NCBI GenBank assembly: GCA_963678075.2
Contig: CAXXPK010000008.1
Location: 62,001-126,000 of the forward strand
Source: Oleispirillum sp963678075
Lineage (GTDB): Bacteria; Pseudomonadota; Alphaproteobacteria; Rhodospirillales; Rhodospirillaceae
DNA length: 64,000 bases
Direction of reading: 5' to 3'
Shown here one piece after another: positions 53,361 through 61,515 of this stretch (positions are counted from its first letter, which is position 1; every line of letters starts with the position of its first letter). The notes below the pieces were generated by a model. That model searched no databases. It was given only the letters and a program-made list of their open reading frames with translations, and was not told the origin of the DNA. Made by a program: the position numbers and the translations under genes.

Positions 53361-54041
53361 CTAATCCGGCAACCGCCCGGTCTGCGCGAAGTGAAACAGT
53401 ATGTTCTGCACCAAGGGTTGCGTCAGGTCCAGCCCGACGGCAAAAGCAAAGGCCCTGCCCTCGACATCGATGAAGACGATGCTCGGCAACGAACGTATGG
53501 TCATGGCCTCCATCAACTCGGTCCTGTGGTCGAGGAAATAGGGCAGGTTGACGATATCCGCTCCCCGGAAGAAAAAGCGCGCGCCGGAAACACCCGACCG
53601 ATCCGCAGTCATCACCGGCAGCACCGTCAGCCCGGCACGGGTCAGATCGGGCAGCATCTTGTCCAGCGCCTGCAATTCGGGACGACAGGGACGGCACCAC
53701 GAAGCCCAGAACACCAGAAGCACCGGCTGCCCCCGGAAATCCTTGATCGTTGCCTCGATCCTGCGATAGGAACGATCGCCGTCGGGAATGTATTGGGTAA
53801 AGCTTTTGGTCGGCGGCGGCTGCGGCACCTTGAAGGCAGTGACCCGCGACGCGGCGTCGGCCATGGTATGATAGGCGTTGTCTTCCTGAGGCTCGAACTG
53901 CTAGCGGAGGGTCAGGAACACTCCGCCGATCAAGACGATCACGCCGACCGCCACCAGAATCGCCTTTCGCAGGGAGCGCTTGTCGATCGGCGGCATTTCG
54001 TCTTGCGGATTTTCCTGCGGCGTGGAAGGCTCCAAGTCCAT
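53361..54041 (-). pseudogene. TlpA-like membrane-anchored thioredoxin with an in-frame TAG
   Basis: From the ATG at 54041 the frame encodes a Pro-rich cytosolic lead, a membrane helix (RKAILVAVGVIVLIGGVFLT), then LR and a TAG at 53903-53901, and continues in the same frame QFEPQEDNAYHTMADAASRV into a complete thioredoxin fold: VLLVFWASWCRPCRPELQAL (active CxxC), IRSLPSIVFIDVEGR (cis-Pro). TlpA/ResA-type proteins reduce periplasmic disulfides, for example in cytochrome maturation. The stop separates anchor from catalytic domain; it replaces one codon (Trp, Tyr or Gln are one change away). An internal ATG at 53864 would give a soluble cytosolic thioredoxin instead. It ends 9 bases from IS copy 3. 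Confidence 0.8.
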
Positions 54042-54091
54042 CGTTCCTAATCCTTCGTGTAACGGGCGCGAACCTAGCCAGAGTATTTTCG

Positions 54092-55498
54092 ATGAACCAG
54101 ACCACCGATTCCGACACCCCCAGCAGCATTTGGGGCGGACGATTCGCCTCCGGTCCCGCTGCGGTGATGCAGGAAATCAATGCCTCGATCGGCTTCGACA
54201 AGCGTCTCTACCGTCAGGATATCGTGGGCTCTACGGCGCACTGCGCGATGCTGGCGGCGTGCGGCATCATATCCGAAGCCGACGCAAACGCCATCACTTC
54301 CGGTTTACAAACGATCCTGGCGGAGATCGAGGCCGGAGCCTTCCCGTTCCGTGTCGCCTTCGAGGACATTCACATGAATGTCGAGGCCCGCCTGAAGGAG
54401 CTGATCGGCGACGCCGCCGGGCGCCTGCACACCGCGCGGTCGCGCAACGACCAGGTGGCGACCGATTTCAAACTGTGGGTGCGCGACGCGCTTTCCGGGG
54501 CCGACCGCGGCCTTGCCGCCCTGCAGACCGCGCTGCTGTCACAGGCGGAAACCCATGCCGACGCGGTGATGCCGGGATTCACCCACCTGCAAACGGCGCA
54601 GCCGGTGACCTTTGGCCACCACATGCTGGCCTACGTCGAGATGTTCGGGCGCGACCGCGGTCGCGTGGCCGATGCCCGCGCCCGCGCCAACGAATGCCCG
54701 CTGGGCGCTGCGGCCCTCGCCGGAACCTCGTTCCCGATCGACCGCGCGATGACCGCGACGGCGCTTGGCTTCGCGGCGCCGACCCGCAATTCCCTGGATT
54801 CGGTGTCCGACCGCGATTTCGCTCTGGAAGCCCTGTCCGCCATCGCCATCGCCGGCATCCACCTGTCGCGTCTGGCCGAGGAACTGGTGATCTGGACCTC
54901 GGCGCCGTTCGCCTTCGTGCGGCTGCCGGACTCGTTCTCCACCGGCAGTTCGATCATGCCGCAGAAACGCAACCCCGACGCCGCCGAACTTTGCCGCGCC
55001 AAGGCCGGACGCCTGATCGCCGACCTGAACGCCCTGCTGATCGTGATGAAGGGACTGCCGCTGGCCTATTCCAAGGACATGCAGGACGACAAGGAACCCA
55101 CCTTCGAGGCCTTCGACACCTTGGGACTTTGCCTTGCCGCGATGACCGGCATGATCGCCGACCTGACCGTCAACCGCGACACCTGCAAAACGGCGGCGGG
55201 ACAGGCGTTCTCCACCGCCACCGATCTGGCCGACTGGCTGGTGCGGGTGCTGGGAATGCCCTTCCGCGAGGCGCATCACGTCACCGGCACCCTGGTCAAG
55301 GCGGCCGAGTCCAAGCGCTGCTATCTGATCGATCTGCCACTGACCGCGATGCAAGCGGTGGAACCCCGCATCACCGACGCCGTGTATTCGGTACTGACCG
55401 TCGAAAGCTCGGCGGCCAGCCGGGTCAGCTTCGGCGGCACCGCGCCCGATCAGGTCCGTTTCCAGTGCGCCGAGGCGCGCCGCCGTTTCGGCCTGTGA
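54092..55498 (+). CDS. argH: Argininosuccinate lyase
   Basis: The product is 468 residues. It splits argininosuccinate into arginine and fumarate, the last step of arginine synthesis. Typical segments are SSIWGGRFASGPAAVMQEIN, EDIHMNVEARLKELIGDAAG, LHTARSRNDQVATDFKLWVR, PGFTHLQTAQPVTFGHHMLA with the catalytic His, and the family signature SSIMPQKRNPDAAELCRAK. It is divergent from the tlpA-like gene and followed by a small lipoprotein and lysA, a common alphaproteobacterial order. It is intact. Confidence 0.96.
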   Translation: MNQTTDSDTPSSIWGGRFASGPAAVMQEINASIGFDKRLYRQDIVGSTAHCAMLAACGIISEADANAITSGLQTILAEIEAGAFPFRVAFEDIHMNVEARLKELIGDAAGRLHTARSRNDQVATDFKLWVRDALSGADRGLAALQTALLSQAETHADAVMPGFTHLQTAQPVTFGHHMLAYVEMFGRDRGRVADARARANECPLGAAALAGTSFPIDRAMTATALGFAAPTRNSLDSVSDRDFALEALSAIAIAGIHLSRLAEELVIWTSAPFAFVRLPDSFSTGSSIMPQKRNPDAAELCRAKAGRLIADLNALLIVMKGLPLAYSKDMQDDKEPTFEAFDTLGLCLAAMTGMIADLTVNRDTCKTAAGQAFSTATDLADWLVRVLGMPFREAHHVTGTLVKAAESKRCYLIDLPLTAMQAVEPRITDAVYSVLTVESSAASRVSFGGTAPDQVRFQCAEARRRFGL

Positions 55499-55520
55499 CA
55501 CCAGCCAAGGAGCCGCCCCG

Positions 55521-55652
55521 ATGACCCGCCGCCCATCCCTGATTCTGACCGCCCTGTTGGCCGCCGTCCTGTCACTGGCCGCCTGCGGCAAAAAGGGACC
55601 GCCGGAAACCATGCCGGGCGGCCAGTACCCAACCACCTATCCGTCACGTTGA
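55521..55652 (+). CDS. LptM-like small lipoprotein, 43 residues
   Basis: From the ATG at 55521 (AAGGAG upstream) the product is MTRRPSLILTALLAAVLSLA followed by ACGKKGPPETMPGG and a short tail. The signal peptide, lipobox LSLAAC and the CGKKGPP motif are those of the LptM (YifL) family, tiny outer-membrane lipoproteins that aid LptD disulfide maturation and almost always sit between argH and lysA, exactly as here. Too short for routine gene finders, but position and motif make it convincing. Confidence 0.85.
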   Translation: MTRRPSLILTALLAAVLSLAACGKKGPPETMPGGQYPTTYPSR

Positions 55653-55665
55653 GCGAGTCCCCAGG

Positions 55666-56928
55666 ATGAACCATTTCCTCTATCGGAACGGCCAGCTGCA
55701 TGCCGAGGACCGGCCATTGGCCGCCATTGCCGCCGAAGTCGGCACGCCGTTCTATTGCTATTCCACCGCCACCCTGGCGCGGCACTACGACGTCCTGGCC
55801 GAGACGGTCGCCGACCTGGGCGCCCTGATCTGCTTCGCGCTTAAGTCCAATGCCAGCCTGGCCGTGATCAAGACGCTGGCGGAACGCGACTGCGGCGCCG
55901 ACGTGGTTAGCGAAGGAGAACTGCGGCAGGCCCTGCGCGCCGGGATCCCGGCGGACAAGATCGTCTTCTCCGGGGTCGGCAAGACCGAGCGCGAACTCAG
56001 CCTCGCCCTGGTTTCCGGCATTCGCCAGATCAACGTCGAATCGCTACCCGAACTGGAGGCCCTGAACGCCCTGGCCCTGCGCCTGGGCAAGACCGCGCCG
56101 GTGGCGATTCGGGTCAACCCCGACATCGACGCCTACACCCACGCCAAGATCTCCACCGGCTCCGCCGAGCACAAGTTCGGCATTGCCTGGACCCAGGCGC
56201 CCACGGTTTGCCGCCGCGCCCACGATCTGCCGGGCATCGACTTTCGCGGCATCGCCGTCCACATCGGTTCGCAATTGACCGATCTAGCCCCTTTCGCCGC
56301 CGCATTCAACAAGGTGCGCGGCCTGGTCACGTCCCTGCGCGCCGAGGGAACCCCGGTCGGCCACCTCGATCTGGGCGGCGGCCTGGGCATTCCCTACGCC
56401 CCGGGCGAGCAACCGCCCTCCCCCGTCGCCTATGCCGCGATGGTGCGCGAGGCGGTCGGCGATCTGGGCTGCGGATTGGTCTTCGAGCCCGGACGGATGC
56501 TGGTCGGCAACGCCGGGGTGCTGGTTGCCAAGGTGATCTATGTCAAGGAAACCGGAGCCAAGACCTTCGTAATCGTCGATGCGGCGATGAACGACCTGAT
56601 CCGTCCGTCGATGTACAGCGGCCACCACGAGGTCATCCCGGTCGCCGAACCGGCCCCCGGCACGCCATCGGTGGCGGTGGACGTGGTCGGCCCGATCTGC
56701 GAGACCGGCGACACCTTCGGCCGCGACATGCCGCTGCCGCCCCTGAAGGCCGGGGACTTGATCGCCTTCGGCTCGGCGGGCGCCTATGGCGCGGTGATGT
56801 CGTCCACCTATAACGGTCGTCCCTTGGCGCCGGAAGTCCTGGTCAACGGCGACAGGTGCTGCGTCACCCGCCGCCGTCTCGACTATGACGAAATGGCGGC
56901 CCTGGAAACCCTGCCCAACTGGCTTTAG
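55666..56928 (+). CDS. lysA: Diaminopimelate decarboxylase
   Basis: The product is 420 residues. It decarboxylates meso-diaminopimelate to lysine with PLP. The Schiff-base Lys is K60 in ICFALKSNASLAV; other marks are GCGADVVSEGELRQAL, HIGSQLTDLAPFAAAF, LDLGGGLGIPY, EPGRMLVGNAGVLVAKVIYV and the substrate-contacting GPICETGDTFGRD. It lies 13 bases after the LptM-like gene, ends in TAG and is followed by a terminator. It is intact. Confidence 0.96.
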   Translation: MNHFLYRNGQLHAEDRPLAAIAAEVGTPFYCYSTATLARHYDVLAETVADLGALICFALKSNASLAVIKTLAERDCGADVVSEGELRQALRAGIPADKIVFSGVGKTERELSLALVSGIRQINVESLPELEALNALALRLGKTAPVAIRVNPDIDAYTHAKISTGSAEHKFGIAWTQAPTVCRRAHDLPGIDFRGIAVHIGSQLTDLAPFAAAFNKVRGLVTSLRAEGTPVGHLDLGGGLGIPYAPGEQPPSPVAYAAMVREAVGDLGCGLVFEPGRMLVGNAGVLVAKVIYVKETGAKTFVIVDAAMNDLIRPSMYSGHHEVIPVAEPAPGTPSVAVDVVGPICETGDTFGRDMPLPPLKAGDLIAFGSAGAYGAVMSSTYNGRPLAPEVLVNGDRCCVTRRRLDYDEMAALETLPNWL

Positions 56929-56935
56929 AAAAACG

Positions 56936-56960
56936 AAGGGGCGCCACCGGGCGCCCCTTT
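56936..56960. terminator. Bidirectional rho-independent terminator
   Basis: A 10 bp stem AAGGGGCGCC/GGCGCCCCTT with loop ACCG; T-rich on the plus side, and TTCGTTTTTC on the minus side. It serves convergent lysA and the zinc-ribbon gene. Confidence 0.88.
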
Positions 56961-56968
56961 CTCTTTCG

Positions 56969-57991
56969 TCATTTCGCGGCATCGCCGGACGGTGGAGCCG
57001 TCGGCGGCGCGGACGGGGCCGCGGGCGCGGCGGAGGCCTTGGCCGGGGCCTCGGCGAAGGTGATCTCGTAGCGTACCGCCGCCGCCGAGGGATCTTCCAT
57101 CCGAACCTGGAAACCGATCTGCGCGCCGCCCGCCAAGCTGTCCTTGCGCGGTTTGGCGAAGGCCTCTTGAATCACCCCGCCGCCGGTATCCAGCAGCACC
57201 AAACGCAGCAACGGCACCGGTCGGTCCCCGGTCACCACGTTGGCGATGACGCCCCGGACCAGCAGCACCGAAGTCTTGCCTTCCTTGACCATTTCCGAAG
57301 CGACGCCACGGAATTCCAGGCCATCGCCCAGAACCTCGATCGGCACGCCGACCGCCTTGTACAGGCGCGCCGCCTCGGGGAAGCGTTCGACGACCTGCAT
57401 CCGCCCGAACCAAAGCGCGGCGACAAGACCCCCCAGCAACAGGAAAATGATGCCGCCAAAGCCGCTCTTCTTTTCCTCGGCCCGCATCCGCTTGGCGAAG
57501 ACTTTGGGAATGTCCTCGGCGCTTCTGTTGAGCAAAGAATCGACATCGACGGTGTTGAACGAGGATGCGTCGTCGGCGCTGGGCGTCGCGGCAATCGCAA
57601 ACGGATCGTCGGGCGGCGCGATATTGGGAATCTCGAAATCGTCGGCGGGCTTCGCGGCGGCTCCCGGGACTTCGCTGTCCATCGGCAGTTCCCCCGAAGC
57701 CATCGGCGGCACGGGAGCTCGTTCCACCCCGCCAGACGGTTCGGATTCGAGCGGCACGGAGGTCTCGCCCGCCGTCGAGGTCGGCGGCATCAAAGGCTGC
57801 GCCGGACGCCGGGGCGCCACCTCCATCGGCTCGACGACAAGCGGCGGCGGCGGCGCCGCCGGAGCGGCGTTTTCCGGGGTCTGATGCCACGTATGCCCGC
57901 ACTTGTAGCAACGAACCTTGCGCCCGCGCTCACCCAGGACCGCGTCGGCGATCGAGAACTTTGTCGTGCATTCGGGGCAGGAGATGATCAT
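56969..57991 (-). CDS. MJ0042-type zinc-ribbon membrane protein
   Basis: The product is 340 residues. An N-terminal MJ0042 zinc ribbon (MIISCPECTTKFSIADAVLG ... VRCYKCGHTWHQ, four Cys) is followed by a Pro/Ala-rich low-complexity linker (about 45-165), one membrane helix (GGIIFLLLGGLVAALWFGRM) and a C-terminal DUF3426-like periplasmic beta domain (RGVIANVVTGDRPVPLLRLV). Such proteins are conserved beside ftsE in many alphaproteobacteria; function is unknown, though an envelope or division role is often supposed. It is divergent from ftsE and appears intact. Confidence 0.85.
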   Translation of the reverse strand: MIISCPECTTKFSIADAVLGERGRKVRCYKCGHTWHQTPENAAPAAPPPPLVVEPMEVAPRRPAQPLMPPTSTAGETSVPLESEPSGGVERAPVPPMASGELPMDSEVPGAAAKPADDFEIPNIAPPDDPFAIAATPSADDASSFNTVDVDSLLNRSAEDIPKVFAKRMRAEEKKSGFGGIIFLLLGGLVAALWFGRMQVVERFPEAARLYKAVGVPIEVLGDGLEFRGVASEMVKEGKTSVLLVRGVIANVVTGDRPVPLLRLVLLDTGGGVIQEAFAKPRKDSLAGGAQIGFQVRMEDPSAAAVRYEITFAEAPAKASAAPAAPSAPPTAPPSGDAAK

Positions 57992-58131
57992 GCTGCCAGA
58001 CTTTCTTTAGCGATTGGCTGGACTATGGTTTTTCACTTATATGGGAGAACCGACCGGAACTCAAGCCTTCGCACGCGAAGGACGGCGGCCAAGTCTGGAC
58101 CGCGGCGCCGCCGCGTGGCATTGTGTGCCCC

Positions 58132-58878
58132 ATGAAAACCGACCGCCTCCGCTCCGGACGACAGGACGCTGCCGACGCCGCGATCATGCGCTTCGACAAT
58201 GTCGGACTGCGCTATGGGCAGGGAACCGAGGTCTTGCAGGACATTTCCCTGGCCCTGGCCCCCGGATCGTTTCATTTCCTCACCGGCGACAGCGGCGCGG
58301 GCAAGTCCTCGCTTTTGAGCCTGATGTGTCTGGCCCGTCGCCCCACCCGCGGTCGCATCGAAATGTTCGGGATCGACGCAACGCGGATGTCGCACACCAT
58401 GCTGCCCCGGGTGCGACGCCGAATTGGCGTGGTGTTCCAGGACTTTCGCCTGCTCGACCACCTGACGACCCTGGACAACGTCGCGCTGCCCCTGCGTGTC
58501 GCCGGCGTGCGCGAATCCGAAATCGCCCGCCACGTGCCGGAACTGCTGCATTGGGTGGGATTGGGCGACTCCCTGAAGATCAAACCGCCCTTTCTGTCGG
58601 GCGGCGAGAAACAGCGCATCGCGATCGCCCGTGCGGTAATCAATCGCCCCGACCTGCTGCTGGCCGACGAACCCACCGGCAACGTCGATGACCGCATCGC
58701 GCAGCGCCTGATGCACCTGTTCATCGAACTCAACCGCCTGGGCACCACGGTGGTGATCGCCACTCACAACGAACCCCTGATTCGCCGCTTCGGCTTTCCG
58801 CGCCTGCATCTGCGGGACGGCGGGGTGGAGTGCCTCGATTCCGAGACCTGGCCCGACCCGGCGGAGATGCCGCCATGA
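58132..58878 (+). CDS. ftsE: Cell division ATP-binding protein FtsE
   Basis: The product is 248 residues from the ATG at 58132; a GTG three codons earlier and an internal ATG before RFDNVGLRYG are alternatives. ABC ATPase motifs are Walker A TGDSGAGKSSLLSLM, Q-loop VVFQDFRLLDHLTTLDN, signature LSGGEKQRIAIARA, Walker B LLLADEPTGNVDD and the switch His in VIATHNEP. The DFRLLDHLTTLDNVALPL stretch is characteristic of FtsE. FtsEX regulates cell-wall hydrolases at the septum. Its stop overlaps the ftsX start (ATGA). Confidence 0.93.
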   Translation: MKTDRLRSGRQDAADAAIMRFDNVGLRYGQGTEVLQDISLALAPGSFHFLTGDSGAGKSSLLSLMCLARRPTRGRIEMFGIDATRMSHTMLPRVRRRIGVVFQDFRLLDHLTTLDNVALPLRVAGVRESEIARHVPELLHWVGLGDSLKIKPPFLSGGEKQRIAIARAVINRPDLLLADEPTGNVDDRIAQRLMHLFIELNRLGTTVVIATHNEPLIRRFGFPRLHLRDGGVECLDSETWPDPAEMPP

Positions 58879-59768
58879 TCTTCCGCCGCCGCGCCGACCT
58901 GCCCTTCGACCACGATGCCGCCGCCGCCTTTCTGCCGGCGATGATCGCGATGATGGTGTTCCTGGCGGCCCTGGCGCTGTCCGGCGCGCTGGTGTTGGAC
59001 AATCTGCTGACGCGCTGGAACCGCGACATCAAGGGGACCCTGACCGTGCAGGTGATCCCGTCGGATTCCAACCCGCGATCGAAGGTCACCGCCCAACGCG
59101 TCGAAAAGACCATCCGTATTCTTGAGGAAACGCCGGGCGTGATCCGCGCCCGCGCCCTCACCGCCACCGAACTGACGGCACTGATCGAACCCTGGCTCGG
59201 CGACACCGATCTGATCGCCGACCTGCCCCTGCCGCTGTTGATCGACGTCGTGATCAGCGACACCCGTCCGCCCGACCTTGCCCAATTGTCCGCGCACCTG
59301 AAGGCGGAGGTCAAGGGCGCCTCGGTCGATGATCATCGGGTCTGGTTGTTCCGCGTCATCCGACTGGCCGACGGCCTGGAAATGCTGGCCAAGGCGGTCA
59401 TGACCATGGTCACCTTGGCCGCCGCCATCGCCGTCGTCTTCGCCACCCGCGCGGGCATGGCGATTCACCGCCAAAGCATTGAAATTCTGCACTTGGTCGG
59501 CGCCCGCGACGGCTATATCGCGCGGCAGTACGCCCTTCGCGCGCTGTTCCTGGGAACCGAGGGGGCGGCCATCGGCTTCGGCATCGCGGCGCCGATTCTG
59601 CTGGGCCTGGGGTCCATGGCCAAGACCTTGGAAGGCGGCCTGCTGGCCGAGGTCGGCCTCTCCCCATCGCACTGGGCGATCCTTGGCATGGTACCCGTGG
59701 TGGCCACTCTGCTGGCCATGGCCGCCGCCTTCCTGACCGTCCTGAAAACCCTGTCACGGATGCTATGA
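58875..59768 (+). CDS. ftsX: Cell division protein FtsX
   Basis: The product is 297 residues with four membrane helices, one N-terminal (AFLPAMIAMMVFLAALALSG) and three C-terminal (AKAVMTMVTLAAAIAVVFAT and others), separated by a periplasmic domain (GTLTVQVIPSDSNPRSKVTA ... LPLPLLIDVVISDTRPPDL) and containing the FtsX motif HRQSIEILHLVGARDGYIAR. FtsX transmits FtsE ATPase state to periplasmic murein hydrolase activators. It overlaps ftsE by 4 bases and the ydcF-like gene by 4 bases (ATGA), an ftsE-ftsX-ydcF-plsC run found in other alphaproteobacteria. Confidence 0.93.
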   Translation: MIFRRRADLPFDHDAAAAFLPAMIAMMVFLAALALSGALVLDNLLTRWNRDIKGTLTVQVIPSDSNPRSKVTAQRVEKTIRILEETPGVIRARALTATELTALIEPWLGDTDLIADLPLPLLIDVVISDTRPPDLAQLSAHLKAEVKGASVDDHRVWLFRVIRLADGLEMLAKAVMTMVTLAAAIAVVFATRAGMAIHRQSIEILHLVGARDGYIARQYALRALFLGTEGAAIGFGIAAPILLGLGSMAKTLEGGLLAEVGLSPSHWAILGMVPVVATLLAMAAAFLTVLKTLSRML

Positions 59769-60373
59769 GACGCCTGCTGAACACCCTGCTGATCGGCCTG
59801 TCGATCGCCTTCCTGGTCTGGGCAATCGGCTTGGTGCGCTTCATCGGCACCCTGCCCGAAGACGTCGGCGGCGACCGCACCCGCACCGACGCCATCGTCG
59901 TCCTGACCGGAGGCAGCGACCGTCTGGCCACCGGCCTGCGATTGCTGCGCGAGGACTATGCCAGCCACCTGCTGATCTCCGGGGTGGCGGAAGGCCTGTC
60001 CACCGACCGCCTGCTGGAACAGTTGGGGATGCCGGACTACCCAACTCCGTTGCGGGCCCAGATCGCCCTTGGCCACAAGGCCACCAATACCGTGCAGAAC
60101 GCCACCGAAACCGCCGACTGGTGCCGCCAGGAAGGGATCCGTTCGATCCGCCTGGTCACCGCCGCCTATCACATGAAGCGCAGCCTGCTGGAGTTCCAAC
60201 GCGTCATGCCGAAGGTGCGAATCTTCGCCCACCCGGTCTTTCCCGGAACGGTAAAACAGGGCGAATGGTGGAAGTACCCCGGAACCCTGTTGCTGTTGAC
60301 CCGAGAATATACCAAATTCCTGGTCGCCAGCTTGGTGCACATGTTCGGTCTGACCACCGAGGAATTTTCGTGA
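59765..60373 (+). CDS. YdcF/DUF218 family membrane protein
   Basis: The product is 202 residues with an N-terminal membrane helix (LLIGLSIAFLVWAIGLVRFI) and the DUF218 domain: DAIVVLTGGSDRLATGLRLL, LLISGVAEG, NTVQNATETADWCRQEGIRS, LVTAAYHMKRSLLEFQRVMP. The family includes ElyC and SanA, linked to envelope and lipid-carrier homeostasis; the reaction is unknown. It is coupled to ftsX upstream, and plsC starts 1 base after its stop. Confidence 0.87.
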   Translation: MRRLLNTLLIGLSIAFLVWAIGLVRFIGTLPEDVGGDRTRTDAIVVLTGGSDRLATGLRLLREDYASHLLISGVAEGLSTDRLLEQLGMPDYPTPLRAQIALGHKATNTVQNATETADWCRQEGIRSIRLVTAAYHMKRSLLEFQRVMPKVRIFAHPVFPGTVKQGEWWKYPGTLLLLTREYTKFLVASLVHMFGLTTEEFS

Positions 60374-60374
60374 A

Positions 60375-61106
60375 GTGACGCTGATCCGTTCGATTCTGTT
60401 CAATATCGTCTACCTCCTGTGGGCCATCGTCGTCTCGGTGTTCCTGACCCTGATTCTGCCCGCGCCGCGCGGTTGGATGGTCGAGGGTAAGCGCCTCTGG
60501 ACCGGAGGCATCGTGTTCTGGGCGCGCTGGATCGCGGGCATCCGCCACCGGGTGCGCGGCCTTGAGAACTTGCCCAAGGGACCGGTGATCCTGGCGGTCA
60601 AGCATCAGTCGGCGTGGGATACCTTCTTCTTCGACAGCGTTCTGCCGGACGCGGTTTACGTCCTGAAAAAAGAGCTGCTGGATATCCCCTTCGTCGGTTG
60701 GCACATGCGCAAGACCGAGATGATCGCCCTTGACCGCACGGCCGGCATCAAATCGATGCACCTGCTGCTGGACAAGACCAAGGCGACGCTGGACGCCGGA
60801 CGCCAGATCGTGATCTTTCCCGAAGGCACCCGCACCGCGCCCGGCGCCTCGGTCCACTACATGCCGGGGCTGGCGATGATGGCCGCCTCGGTCGATGTGC
60901 CGGTGGTGCCGGTGGCGCTGAACTCCGGCCTGTTCTGGGGGCGCAACGCCTTCTTCAAGCATGCCGGAACGATCACCGTCGAATTCCTGCCGCCGATGCC
61001 GCGCGGACTCGACCGCCGGATGTTCCTCAACGAGCTGCAAAGCCGCATCGAAATGGCGACTCGCGCCCTGGAAGCCGAGGGCCGCGAGGAATTGTCGCGC
61101 GCCTGA
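60375..61106 (+). CDS. plsC: 1-acyl-sn-glycerol-3-phosphate acyltransferase
   Basis: The product is 243 residues from a GTG at 60375, 1 base after the previous stop. It acylates lysophosphatidate to phosphatidate in the inner membrane. The acyltransferase motifs are present in order: KHQSAWDTFFFDSVL (HX4D), IALDRTAGIKSM, FPEGTRTAPGAS and VPVVPVALNSGLFWG, after an N-terminal membrane helix (LFNIVYLLWAIVVSVFLTLI). It is the last gene of the ftsEX run; a long regulatory gap follows. Confidence 0.93.
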   Translation: MTLIRSILFNIVYLLWAIVVSVFLTLILPAPRGWMVEGKRLWTGGIVFWARWIAGIRHRVRGLENLPKGPVILAVKHQSAWDTFFFDSVLPDAVYVLKKELLDIPFVGWHMRKTEMIALDRTAGIKSMHLLLDKTKATLDAGRQIVIFPEGTRTAPGASVHYMPGLAMMAASVDVPVVPVALNSGLFWGRNAFFKHAGTITVEFLPPMPRGLDRRMFLNELQSRIEMATRALEAEGREELSRA

Positions 61107-61443
61107 ATCTTTTCTGTGGATAACTCTGTGGGCAGAAAAACGATCCATAAGGCTTTCTGCATCCACAGCGACTTTTGCCGAGTCGATTGCCACCACATCG
61201 GTACCGCCACGATCAACGACTCGCTTCCGCCCGGAAACGCCGAAACCGCCGGCAGAGTCTTCTCGGTATCGTTGCGGCGCCATTAAAATGGTTGTTTATC
61301 AGACTGTTGGCGTCCAGAAAAAATAACCGCTGGAATCCCCGCCGCGAATCGGGGGGACGCCGGACGTCCCATCCGTACCCCAACGCCTTCGGAACTGTCA
61401 TGGAATCCCAAGGCGTTCCACTTCGTGCTGGACCTGTGGACAA
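61105..61443 (+). promoter_or_regulatory. nrdJ leader with seven GANTC sites and DnaA-box-like sequences
   Basis: The 409 bases between plsC and nrdJ hold no gene I can support. GANTC sites occur at 61105, 61180, 61218, 61255, 61333, 61346 and 61403; for this base composition one or two would be expected. A perfect DnaA box TGTGGATAA lies at 61115-61123 and a one-mismatch copy TGTGGACAA at 61435-61443. This combination suggests cell-cycle timing of ribonucleotide reductase through CcrM/GcrA and DnaA. The first site overlaps the plsC stop. I see no cobalamin riboswitch. Confidence 0.55.
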
Positions 61444-61515
61444 CTCCTCTTTACAAATGTTTGGTTCGGGTTCCGGTGTTACCGGTCCGCGTCCCATCAC
61501 CGGAGCCGCACCGCC

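Noticed and set aside
5724..53903. TAG read as a sense codon (recoding or suppressor tRNA)
   Set aside because: TAG also ends intact genes at normal positions (guaB, lysA, recX, the helicase and the GT39 gene at 45371), and other nonsense codons here are TGA and TAA.
61107..61515. Cobalamin riboswitch before nrdJ
   Set aside because: I could not find a B12-box-like core or the expected stem arrangement; the leader is better explained by GANTC and DnaA sites.
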